Assembly: GCA_020356065.1 (NCBI GenBank)
Contig: CP070632.1
Coordinates: 354,321 to 418,320 of the forward strand
DNA length: 64,000 nucleotides
From: Nitrospiraceae bacterium
GTDB lineage: Bacteria > Nitrospirota > Thermodesulfovibrionia > UBA6902
Direction of reading: 5' to 3'
Of the stretch, positions 7,362 to 15,302 are shown in pieces. The notes beneath the pieces are model-generated. The model was not told the DNA's origin, made no database searches, and saw only the letters and a list, made by a program, of their open reading frames with translations. How positions within the stretch are numbered: the stretch's first letter is position 1; each line of letters starts with the position of its first letter. The position numbers were made by a program, and so were the translations under genes.

Positions 7362-10352
7362 CTACTCGTTCAGGAATTTATTTAATACCTGCTGGTTGAA
7401 GGCGGGCAAACGATTCTTTCCTTCAGATACTGTTGTTGATACAGATGATTTATTACCATATGAATAATACATTAAACCAATAATTACAAATAAGACAAAA
7501 CCTGCAGATATGTAGGACCTCGTTTTCTTCAGGAGCCTGTTTACCTTAGCATAAACAGAATCACTGTCCTCCTGTACTCTGTCTGACTCCATTACAGATT
7601 CATTTATATAATCACTCACATACATGTGCTCTTTTTTAACTCCTGTATCTGTATCAACGATGAAAATACCTCCATCTGTCCCAGTCGGTACTGTCTCTTG
7701 TGTATTGTGAGTAAACCCGGTGCGCACTGTTGATTCTTCGACACATGGGATGAAATTATGATCGTCATGGTCATCAGCAGGTGTTTCGACTGCATTCCTG
7801 CTTCCGGACAGGATTATCTCATTCAGCTTTTCCTTTGCTTCTTCAACTTTTTCTTTCACTTCCTTATCAATCCTTGTCATTAACTCTTTTTCCACTCTGG
7901 CCCTTACATTCTCTTCAACTCTCCTTCGTATCTCTTCTTCTCTCCTTCTGACTTCTTCTTCCATCTTAATTTTCACTTCTTTTATTCTTCTCCCCACTGC
8001 TTCTTCTACCTGAGTATTTGCATCATCAACTTTTTCCCGAACCTCCTGTTCCATCTGTACTATTATGTCCTCTTCTCGCTTCCTGACGTCCTCATCCACC
8101 TTCCTCCTGACCTCTTCTGCCCTCTTCATCACTTCATTTTCCACTTTGACCACAAGCTCTGCATGTACTCTTTCTCTCATATCCTCTTCAAGTCTTATTC
8201 TAAAGGCCTCTTCACTTTGCCTGACTTCTTTCTCCAGGTTTTCCTTTATCTGTTTAACTCTTTCACTGACCTCCTTTTCCACATTCGCCTTTACTTCATC
8301 CACACGTTTTTTCACGTTCTCCTCTGCTACAGCCCTCATTTCGTCTTCTTTACGACTGATCTCGTCCTGTGCCTCTATCATTGCTCTTTCCTTTGCCTGA
8401 TCGCTGAGCTCTATTTCTCTCTTTTTTACCTCTTCTTCCACTCTTACCAGGACTTCTCCTTCCATTCTTTTTCGGGCTTCTGCCTCTCTCTTCTGTATAA
8501 CCTCTTCTGCTTTCTCCCATATCTCTTTTTCAATCTGTTTAATCTCTTCTTCCACTTTCGTCCTTACATCCGCAACCCCCTCTCTCACCGCATCTTCTGA
8601 CTTCGCTTTTACCGTTTCCACATTTCTTCTTACCTCTGCTTCTGCTTCTGCTCTTATTTCCTCCTCTCTCTGCCTGATTTCTTCTTCTACTTTTGCTCTC
8701 CCATCTTCTTCCATCCTTTTCCGCAGCTCTTCCTCCCGCTTTCTCATTTCCTCTTCAACCCGTGCATTGACCTCGGCTTCCACGTCCTCTCGTATCTTCT
8801 GCTCTTGCTGTTTGACCTCCTCCTCCGCTCTATGAGCCGCCTCCGCCTCTATTTTCTCCCTTGCTGCGGCTTCCCGGCGCTGTATCTCCTCTTCTGCTTT
8901 CGCCTTTATTTCTTCTTCCAGCCTGACACGCTCCCCATCCATCCTTGCCTGCAGCTCTTCCTCCCGCTTTCTCATTTCCTCTTCAACCCGTGCATTGACC
9001 TCGGCTTCCACGTCCCCTCGTATCGTCTGCTCTTGCTGTTTGACCTCCTCCTCCGCTCTATGAGCCGCCTCCGCCTCAATTTTCTCCCTTGCTGCAGCTT
9101 CCCGGCGCTGTATCTCCTCTTCTGCTTTCGCCTTTATTTCTTCTTCCAGCTGACTCCTTATTTCTTTTTCTCTCTTTAAAACTTCCTTCTCAATCGCAGC
9201 CTTTATCTCAGCTTCATTCATTTGAGCATTGTTATCAGTTATTCCTGTATTCACGGGGGATTCCTGAATATCGATTTTTTCCTTTAAATCATCATTCTTA
9301 TGCAATATCGCTTCGGTGTCGTCAGCAGCTGATTCACCCGGTACTTCAAAAAGAATTTCCATCGGCAGCTTTTCGTGAGCCTCATCATCACCTGTTACAT
9401 AAATGAGCCCTGTACTCAACAGGGCAATAATTGTCATGCGGGTCTCATTCTTGTTGGACGATGCGAGTGACAGTATTTTTGCAAACGAATTAACACCATC
9501 GATATAGGAGAGAATATGTTTATCAGAATTGCTAAGTGTCAAGGACTTGAATATTGGCATTGGATTTTCAGATATATTGAATACCGTCGAAAGAGGCGGG
9601 CACATTTTTTCAATTAACGCAATATTACTAATTTTCTTGACGCCCTTGTATACAAGCTTTGCCGAGCTGACCTGGAGGATTATCGACTCATCTGCAGGCA
9701 ACGATCCTTCCTTAAAATCGAACGTCCCATTTTCAATATTAAACAGGCCTGTAATTATATCTTCAACCTGATACTTGACTGACCTGATAAGGTCATTCTG
9801 CTTCAGGAAACCAAGGCTGACCAGAACTTTTCCGAGTCTTTCTCCTTTCTCTGAAGCGCGCTCAGCTGCCTGCCTGAGTTGCTCGTGAGTAATCTTTTTG
9901 CGATGTATGAGTAATTGGCCCAGCCGATCGTCAAGATCAGATGAATCAGCAAATATATTGTCCCCATTGCTGATAAAAATCCTTTTTTTTACTGAACCGC
10001 TTTTTATCTCGAGAATTCCTGTCTTCTTATTCTTATTGATACCAATGAGAATATCTGCAAGTCTGAAATGATTCAGATTCCCCTTGAGATTGCCGAGTCT
10101 TTTAAATCCTGCTTTCAGATGAAATCCAACATGCTCTGTCCATACGGCTTCTGCTTTTAATTCAATTTCAGTACCGAGAATTTTTATATCAACCTGTGAC
10201 CCTTTTACCAGTGCTGGTTCATATTTTATGATTATGCTGATACCGTCTGAATAGTCCAGTACCTTACCCTTTATAACTTTAGATTCGAATGTTACTTCAC
10301 ACTCGGAGTCGATCGTGTACCTTTTAAATTTTCTTTTTTCCTGTCCGTTCAT
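7362..10352 (-). CDS. PilZ + DUF4388 protein with very long charged coiled coil and C-terminal membrane helix
   Basis: The 996-aa product begins with a PilZ-like domain (about 1-90; the RKFKRY region resembles the c-di-GMP-binding RxxxR). A DUF4388-type region follows (about 90-330; KKTGILEIKSG, ISNGDNIFA, DDRLGQLLIHRKKI). Residues about 380-850 are an almost uninterrupted E/K/R-rich coiled coil. Within it, 66 residues (402-467) are repeated at 478-543 with two changes. A single transmembrane helix near 947-966 follows, with a short tail. DUF4388 proteins commonly accompany gliding or polarity regulators, so a c-di-GMP-responsive scaffold tethered to the membrane by its C-terminus is a reasonable inference. 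Function is not established. Confidence 0.8.
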   Translation of the reverse strand: MNGQEKRKFKRYTIDSECEVTFESKVIKGKVLDYSDGISIIIKYEPALVKGSQVDIKILGTEIELKAEAVWTEHVGFHLKAGFKRLGNLKGNLNHFRLADILIGINKNKKTGILEIKSGSVKKRIFISNGDNIFADSSDLDDRLGQLLIHRKKITHEQLRQAAERASEKGERLGKVLVSLGFLKQNDLIRSVKYQVEDIITGLFNIENGTFDFKEGSLPADESIILQVSSAKLVYKGVKKISNIALIEKMCPPLSTVFNISENPMPIFKSLTLSNSDKHILSYIDGVNSFAKILSLASSNKNETRMTIIALLSTGLIYVTGDDEAHEKLPMEILFEVPGESAADDTEAILHKNDDLKEKIDIQESPVNTGITDNNAQMNEAEIKAAIEKEVLKREKEIRSQLEEEIKAKAEEEIQRREAAAREKIEAEAAHRAEEEVKQQEQTIRGDVEAEVNARVEEEMRKREEELQARMDGERVRLEEEIKAKAEEEIQRREAAAREKIEAEAAHRAEEEVKQQEQKIREDVEAEVNARVEEEMRKREEELRKRMEEDGRAKVEEEIRQREEEIRAEAEAEVRRNVETVKAKSEDAVREGVADVRTKVEEEIKQIEKEIWEKAEEVIQKREAEARKRMEGEVLVRVEEEVKKREIELSDQAKERAMIEAQDEISRKEDEMRAVAEENVKKRVDEVKANVEKEVSERVKQIKENLEKEVRQSEEAFRIRLEEDMRERVHAELVVKVENEVMKRAEEVRRKVDEDVRKREEDIIVQMEQEVREKVDDANTQVEEAVGRRIKEVKIKMEEEVRRREEEIRRRVEENVRARVEKELMTRIDKEVKEKVEEAKEKLNEIILSGSRNAVETPADDHDDHNFIPCVEESTVRTGFTHNTQETVPTGTDGGIFIVDTDTGVKKEHMYVSDYINESVMESDRVQEDSDSVYAKVNRLLKKTRSYISAGFVLFVIIGLMYYSYGNKSSVSTTVSEGKNRLPAFNQQVLNKFLNE
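8724..9149 (-). repeat. Near-identical tandem duplication inside the coiled-coil gene
   Basis: Two 198-bp copies (8952-9149 and 8724-8921), offset by 228 bp, encode the same 66 residues with only two amino-acid differences (Thr/Lys and Gly/Glu). The DNA is almost identical, including synonymous positions, which points to a recent duplication or gene conversion rather than selection on the heptad pattern alone. The rest of the coiled coil is clearly diverged. Confidence 0.85.
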
Positions 10353-10731
10353 ATGATCAGAATAATCAGTACAATTCCATATTATTGTTTTTTCGCTGAA
10401 CTGCCCCTCTTAAGTCATTTCTTCAACCGCCTGTTTTCTCTTAAACACTATCGGTATTTTTAATACATATATTAAGGTAATGATAAAAATGTGGCACAGT
10501 GTTACATTGGATTTTACGAATAGAGTGAATATGTCTGTTTGACTCTTATTGAATTGAAATTCCAGGAGAAATCTTCAGTTGGGGGGTGATTTGTTCCGCT
10601 TAACAGGAAATTATCAATTCTCATCCCTCATTATCAACGAATGGCATCTTTTTTAACATATTGAGGATTTAAGAACAGTCAATGAGAACCTGGTTCTTCC
10701 AAGCTGCAGCATTGTGTTTTTAAAAAATTAC
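10353..10731. other. Intergenic region, no gene seen
   Basis: 379 bp of AT-rich sequence between two minus-strand genes. It presumably holds the promoter of the PilZ/DUF4388 gene. No convincing reading frame, RNA gene or terminator was found. Confidence 0.6.
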
Positions 10732-12501
10732 CTAATCCTCGTGGGATGAAGCAAGGTGAGCATATTTGAGGGTTGTTTTTAAACTTTTGTGCCCTAAAAT
10801 CTTCATTACTTTATTGATCTCCACCCCTTCCATAATAAGACGAGATGCAAACGTATGACGTAAATCGCGGAAATGGAAATTTTTTATGTTAGACCTTCTG
10901 CGTGCATTTGCGAATGATTTTGAAATATTCCGGTACGGTTTACCCGTCGTATTGTTATAAAACACATAGGGGACATCTTGACGCCTTGAAATATTTATGA
11001 GAGTATATTTCAGGATGTCGTTGATTGGTATCATTCTTTCACTTTTTCCTTCCTTGTCCAGCACGATGCATCCATGATCAATGTCTACATTTTCCCATTT
11101 CAGATTGAGCAGTTCAATTTTTTTCATCCCGGTATTCAGTGCTGTGATAACGATTGATTTAAGGGGAGGTTCACAGGAATTGATAAGTTGTTCGCATTCT
11201 TCTTTTGAAAGATACCTCGGCATCATGCTGTCATCACGAAGAACATGTACCTTTTCTACATTCCCCGTATCATCTGACTCAATCGAATTATTATCAGCAT
11301 GTAATCTTTTTTTAATTGATCGTTTCCTCTGAATAATCAGCAGTTGAAAAATTACTATACATATCAACGGACCCGACAAGATAAGAAAATGCTTCCTGTT
11401 CTTAAGGTTCATGCTTATCATTCCTACATTGCTTTTTTCTGTTTCTGTATTGTTGTCAACAGCATTGATCGATGCAGATTCTGTTGACGCAGCGTAATGA
11501 GTTAAGTTTTCATCTCTGAAGAAAGGATTCTTGTCTTTTCCGTCATAAACTTTGAAACTGATAGCTTTAAGAAGTGCAAATCTTAATTCAGACCAGTAAT
11601 CATATGCCATTGCCGGGTCTGAAGATGGGAGTTCTACTGTATACGTCGGAATTTTTCTCTCTTTTCCGGCATAGTTGCCTATTGATCCGGGAAAGAAACG
11701 AAAGTCCACGAGTTTTAGAAGATTATTTGAATTGGCTTCAATGTTTAATCCCAAGAACTTTGCCCGCTGCTCTACACGAATTAGATTGTTATATTTCTGA
11801 TCACCAGGCCCGTCAAAATCTAGAAAACCCAAAGGTGCATGAATAGTAATAATTTTATCTGGCCGGTATTTATTGACCAGATAGGTTTGCAGTCTGCTTT
11901 CAGGCTCTGAACCTGCTTTTGCACCCGGATATTTTCTCGGATCTTTCTTATATTCAATCCATACTTTTTGTGCTAACTGATCCCAGTCTCTCGTGGGAAG
12001 GTTTCTGTTAGGATCCACACCATTGGCATTATGTCTGGTGTTTGCAAAAAAACCTTCAGGATTTACTATGGGAGCTATAACCAATCTGAGATCCTCGAAT
12101 TCCTGTGGATTGTCAAAAAGAATCTCTCTGACTAAATGAAAGCAAATATATATGCTCGAAGGTTCATCTCCGTGAACACCGCATAAAAGCAGATTCACAG
12201 GACTGTTGTTATTGGTATCATTAAAACCAAATTCCTGGTATAAAAGAGGATATCCCTTAGAAGAGTAATTGAATGTTGTCCAACGGTCCTGGTTACATAT
12301 GATTTCATTCCATCCAAATTGCAGAAACTTATAATTGACAGCATCACAAAAATTTCTTTTTATATGCTCCTTTGGAAGTGAACCCATTGCCGTGTTTCCT
12401 GGCAGAGCAAAGAAAACCATGATAAAGGATAATAAGAAAAAATATGTAAATCTGCATTTTGTTCTGCCTGTTGTCATTCTGCTTCTCTGTAAAAAGATCA
12501 A
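10732..12501 (-). CDS. M14 zinc carboxypeptidase fused to a tyrosine-recombinase-like domain
   Basis: 589 aa with two unrelated halves. Residues 15-40 look like a signal peptide. Residues about 55-330 form an M14 peptidase with Zn ligands H110/E113 (GVHGDEPSS) and H221, substrate motif GVDPNRNLP and catalytic Glu290 (TVELPS), as in murein-peptide amidases. A helix at about 371-389 then leads to a basic stretch and a tyrosine-recombinase catalytic domain (about 425-589). The second Arg548 (RDLRHTFAS), His571 (LGHKS) and nucleophile Tyr580 (KYAHL) are present. The first catalytic Arg is Lys460 (NTGMKKIELL), and the HxxR His is Arg545. No frameshift separates the halves. The topology would put peptidase outside and recombinase inside. 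It starts 14 bp after the M15 peptidase gene. Confidence 0.8.
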   Translation of the reverse strand: MIFLQRSRMTTGRTKCRFTYFFLLSFIMVFFALPGNTAMGSLPKEHIKRNFCDAVNYKFLQFGWNEIICNQDRWTTFNYSSKGYPLLYQEFGFNDTNNNSPVNLLLCGVHGDEPSSIYICFHLVREILFDNPQEFEDLRLVIAPIVNPEGFFANTRHNANGVDPNRNLPTRDWDQLAQKVWIEYKKDPRKYPGAKAGSEPESRLQTYLVNKYRPDKIITIHAPLGFLDFDGPGDQKYNNLIRVEQRAKFLGLNIEANSNNLLKLVDFRFFPGSIGNYAGKERKIPTYTVELPSSDPAMAYDYWSELRFALLKAISFKVYDGKDKNPFFRDENLTHYAASTESASINAVDNNTETEKSNVGMISMNLKNRKHFLILSGPLICIVIFQLLIIQRKRSIKKRLHADNNSIESDDTGNVEKVHVLRDDSMMPRYLSKEECEQLINSCEPPLKSIVITALNTGMKKIELLNLKWENVDIDHGCIVLDKEGKSERMIPINDILKYTLINISRRQDVPYVFYNNTTGKPYRNISKSFANARRRSNIKNFHFRDLRHTFASRLIMEGVEINKVMKILGHKSLKTTLKYAHLASSHED

Positions 12502-12515
12502 TTTAATACTATCCC

Positions 12516-13367
12516 TTATATATTGTCACGTACTTTGATGTGCCAGGGTTCAAAACGGACTCCAAGGAGGTTCTTCTGCGGATAACGGAGCTTGAGATAG
12601 CCCAGTTCACTGAGTTTTTTGTATACGTCTGTATGAGTAAACCTCTTTGTGAAATTTGCAGCACCAAATCCTGCCTGTCCAACGTCAAAATCACCGTTGC
12701 CATGAAACGAATAACCCGGTGGCGCAAGTGATCGTGAGGCGAGGGAGAGATTGCCATGATTCTTGTCAGCTTTGTTTAAAAACAGCAGAAACTGTTTCAT
12801 AATACCACGTATACCGGAAGTTAAAACAACCTCGTCTCCTACGAGCTGTTTTATTTTTTCATAGGTTTCAAGAGGGAGGCCCCTGTATAGATAGTTTCCG
12901 GTGTGCGGTACCTTCATAGCTTCCTTTGTCTTTATCCGATCCGTAATTTTATTCAGGGGTTTTTGACCAAGAAAGCCGTAACGCTCTGCTTCTGCATAGA
13001 AGATCATTTCCATAAATCTGATTTCCGCCTTTGAAAATTCTCCAATCCGTGAATACTTGCGGGCTATGTTGAGACCATCCTCAAAGCTTAATATTTGAAA
13101 GTTACCATGTCCCGCGTATTGCTGGAGGCGCCTTAAGCGCTTTACCGTAGATGTAAACACTTTGTATATGGCATTATCGATTTGCACATCTTCGGCATGA
13201 TATTCATTGAAGTTTTCCATTTTGTTTAAATAATCCCTTATATGATCATCAAGATTTTGTGAAGGTGTTCTGGACATGATCTCCATGTTCTTTGCAACTG
13301 CATCAGGAGTAATCCCCCATCTGATTACACCCATCGCCAATATCTTCAGAAAATCCCTTCTATTCAT
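12516..13367 (-). CDS. Tat-exported M15 (VanY-like) D,D-/L,D-carboxypeptidase
   Basis: 283 aa. The N-terminus MNRRDFLKILAMGV is a twin-arginine-type signal. The C-terminal third has the M15 zinc motifs: GYSFHGNGDFDVG (His222, Asp228) and FEPWHIKV (Glu273, His276). M15 enzymes remove C-terminal D-amino acids from murein stem peptides in the periplasm. The middle, charged helical part (about 40-150) is not recognised. Together with the downstream M14 peptidase fusion (14-bp gap) it forms a two-gene murein-peptide-trimming operon by inference. Spacing between the first Zn His and Asp is one residue shorter than in classic VanX/VanY. Confidence 0.8.
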   Translation of the reverse strand: MNRRDFLKILAMGVIRWGITPDAVAKNMEIMSRTPSQNLDDHIRDYLNKMENFNEYHAEDVQIDNAIYKVFTSTVKRLRRLQQYAGHGNFQILSFEDGLNIARKYSRIGEFSKAEIRFMEMIFYAEAERYGFLGQKPLNKITDRIKTKEAMKVPHTGNYLYRGLPLETYEKIKQLVGDEVVLTSGIRGIMKQFLLFLNKADKNHGNLSLASRSLAPPGYSFHGNGDFDVGQAGFGAANFTKRFTHTDVYKKLSELGYLKLRYPQKNLLGVRFEPWHIKVRDNI

Positions 13368-13715
13368 ATTATTAAAAAAATTTAATGCTTAGATCGGTTA
13401 CCTTAATTTTGCCTTTTCGGTTTCTGAGCATTTTTTTTATTCTACCGAATTAATCATTTCAATCGTACATGTACTTAATATGTTTTTCATTCGGTATTCA
13501 TAATTATTATCTTGAGAAAATTTTCTATCATAAATCTTCACGATGAATATGATTATAGTAATCCCCGATTTCAAATACATTCAGATTATTGACTATTTGG
13601 ACAAAATGATGCTCCGGCCCATCCGATTTGATGATATTTCGTTAAATAACAGGCACTTACATGATATTGAGAATGTTCACTCACGTAAACAGATACTGTA
13701 GTAGAAGCTGTTATT

Positions 13716-13788
13716 TGTCACCCTGAATTTATTTCAAGGTCTTACCACCCGTTGCAACACAAGATTCTGAAACAAGTTCAGAATGACA
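13716..13788. repeat. Imperfect palindromic intergenic repeat
   Basis: TGTCACCCTGAATTTATTTC on the left and GAAACAAGTTCAGAATGACA on the right are near-complementary, separated by about 30 bp. It has the same plan as the repeat inside the element at 8-162, but with a different core sequence. The rest of the 525-bp gap 13368-13893 shows only AT-rich sequence and a terminator. Confidence 0.65.
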
Positions 13789-13826
13789 GTTGTGAGAATT
13801 TTTGCTTTCCGCAACAGTACCTAATT

Positions 13827-13855
13827 AAAAAGGCAGAGCCATTTCTGACTCTACC
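13827..13855 (-). terminator. Rho-independent terminator after the PEP-CTERM gene
   Basis: On the minus strand GGTAGAG pairs with CTCTGCC (one U-G pair) and is followed by TTTTT. It lies about 40 bp past the stop codon at 13894. Confidence 0.65.
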
Positions 13856-13893
13856 TGAAATCCCCTCCGGCATTTTCTCCCCTGTGTAAAGGC

Positions 13894-14601
13894 CTATTTA
13901 TTTAATTTCTTTCTGAATCTCTTCAATCCTAATGTTGCACCACCTGCTATAAAAAGGGCTGAACTGAGTGGCTCAGGAACTACAGGGGGAGCACTGCCTC
14001 CATCCGGGCGAACGATAAAGTCAAGCTTATTATCGCTATAGAAATTATTTTTTTCAAGTGCATTATTGTATGCATTTATCAGACTCCCATGATCATTTCC
14101 ACCCTTGGCGTAAAAATTCCCCCAAACAGGATCACGAGTGGTATCAAAACTATATGAAACTGAACTTCCTCCCTGATCAAACTTTATGCCGTAAAAAGAG
14201 TTGGGGATACTTTGATTGCCGGCATTTGCCCATAATTTTGGACCTTCCGCTGCTGAAGGATTACCATCGATGAATATATTTGTGATATCATCGTATTGAG
14301 TTGTATCAGTTAGTTCAAGAATAAAGTGAGAAATGTCTTTCTTTTCAATCGAGAGATTATATTCGTAATGCCATATCAACGCGTTGAGATCGTAGGTAAT
14401 ATTCCATGAAATGATGAAAGAATATGGCCAGTTTCCACTAAGACCTCCTTCAGATTGATTGGGATCATAATCCGGAGAAAGGGAAAATGTTCTTTGATCA
14501 TGCAGATCCTCAAATTGAACACTTTCTCCATATAGACTGGCGTCTACCGATGAGACAATGCTCAACGTTAATGCCAGTATCATGAGAACTAATCGTATCA
14601 T
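13894..14601 (-). CDS. PEP-CTERM sorted exported protein
   Basis: 235 aa with an N-terminal signal peptide (about 1-22, cleavage near SVDAS) and a classic C-terminal PEP-CTERM tail: VPEP near residue 208, a hydrophobic helix (SSALFIAGGATLGL) and a basic end (KRFRKKLNK). Proteins of this kind are delivered to the surface or matrix by an exosortase, which is not in this window. The body (about 25-200) is rich in Trp, Tyr, Asn and Asp, suggesting a beta-rich extracellular domain; its family is not recognised. Its ATG overlaps the stop of the Cys-rich gene 14598-14789 by 4 bp, so the two are translationally coupled. Confidence 0.82.
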   Translation of the reverse strand: MIRLVLMILALTLSIVSSVDASLYGESVQFEDLHDQRTFSLSPDYDPNQSEGGLSGNWPYSFIISWNITYDLNALIWHYEYNLSIEKKDISHFILELTDTTQYDDITNIFIDGNPSAAEGPKLWANAGNQSIPNSFYGIKFDQGGSSVSYSFDTTRDPVWGNFYAKGGNDHGSLINAYNNALEKNNFYSDNKLDFIVRPDGGSAPPVVPEPLSSALFIAGGATLGLKRFRKKLNK

Positions 14602-14789
14602 TTCATTATCACCTGAACGGGCATTTTACATATATAAATTTCACACGTGTTATAACTTCCGCTACAGAAGAAAATGGTTTTCTCAATATCCTGACTGCTC
14701 ATCGAGTTGCAATAGCATTCTTCCAGAGGTTCCCGTAACAAGGGACATATCTTTTTACTCTCTTTCACTATCTGTACATTCATACGCAC
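14598..14789 (-). CDS. Small Cys-rich protein coupled to the PEP-CTERM gene
   Basis: 63 aa with six cysteines in a patterned arrangement (CPLLREPLEECYC, then FFCSGSYNTCEIY). I do not recognise a named family, but the spacing suggests a metal- or disulfide-stabilised miniature domain rather than chance. Its TGA overlaps the ATG of the PEP-CTERM gene (ATGA overlap at 14598-14601), the strongest sign that it is real. There is no signal peptide, so it is probably cytosolic. Confidence 0.55.
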   Translation of the reverse strand: MRMNVQIVKESKKICPLLREPLEECYCNSMSSQDIEKTIFFCSGSYNTCEIYICKMPVQVIMK

Positions 14790-15004
14790 TCCTTTTTTAA
14801 ATTTTGTCTAATATACTAAAAGCAATGTATGTGCCAGGGCGCTGGGTGAGAAATCTGAATTTAAAATCAGGATGTTAGAAGTGGCAAGGAATTTTGCGTA
14901 CTGTGTCCGCAGGCATTTTGGCACAAGTATAAGTGTGCCACGTCTCAGTATCTACTCTCTTATCAATAACTTAAATAATTAAAGATCCCCTCCCCCGGCC
15001 CACG

Positions 15005-15190
15005 TTATTCATAAATATTTGAGCCATTGGAGGTAAGCCTTAAAAAAGTTTTAAATACGGCGCAAAGCATGGGGACATGATCAATCTAAGCAATTAAACA
15101 GCATTCAAAGTGTATGCTAATGTTCTGCCGTGAAAGCCGCTCCCAAAACTTTTTTAAGGCTTACCTCCATGGCTGTGTGAATAATATGAG
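15005..15190. repeat. Cruciform element A (28-bp stem, 92-nt loop)
   Basis: The arms at 15024-15052 and 15145-15172 are complementary over 28 bp with one bulged base; their shared core is GGAGGTAAGCCTTAAAAAAG. The loop 15053-15144 is 92 nt. The outer left flank TTATTCATAAATATTTGAG matches that of element B (19554-19572) with one difference, in the same orientation. The loop matches the loop of B only after reverse complementing: 65 of 92 positions by hand count, no gaps. A non-autonomous mobile or invertible element is inferred. Confidence 0.8.
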
Positions 15191-15302
15191 CCAGCTCCTC
15201 TCGGAGCAGATCCCGGTTCGGGTCTCTGATAGGGGTTGTATCAACTTCACGCAGAATCGCTTCGACTCTGGGAAAGAGGGGTAATCGTAAAATATTATTC
15301 AA
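15117..15302 (-). CDS. Doubtful 61-aa reading frame running into element A
   Basis: A TTG directly after the stop of the DUF4382 gene opens a 61-aa frame. Its first two thirds (PRVEAILREV, DPNRDLLREELAHIIH) look protein-like, while the last third is encoded by the right arm and loop of repeat element A. It may be the remnant of an older gene into which the element inserted, or chance. No family was recognised and no ribosome binding site is obvious. Confidence 0.2.
   Translation of the reverse strand: MNNILRLPLFPRVEAILREVDTTPIRDPNRDLLREELAHIIHTAMEVSLKKVLGAAFTAEH

Noticed and set aside
8065-9406. Several long plus-strand frames rich in Ser, Leu and Phe
   Set aside because: They are antisense to the Glu/Lys/Arg-rich coiled coil; its biased codons keep the opposite strand open. 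No start sites or family features.
10491-10510. TGGCAC sequence resembling a sigma-54 -24 box
   Set aside because: The matching -12 GC element at the required spacing is absent.
13543-13701. 52-codon plus-strand frame in the gap before the PEP-CTERM gene
   Set aside because: No ribosome site, neighbour or family pattern; length within chance expectation for this composition.
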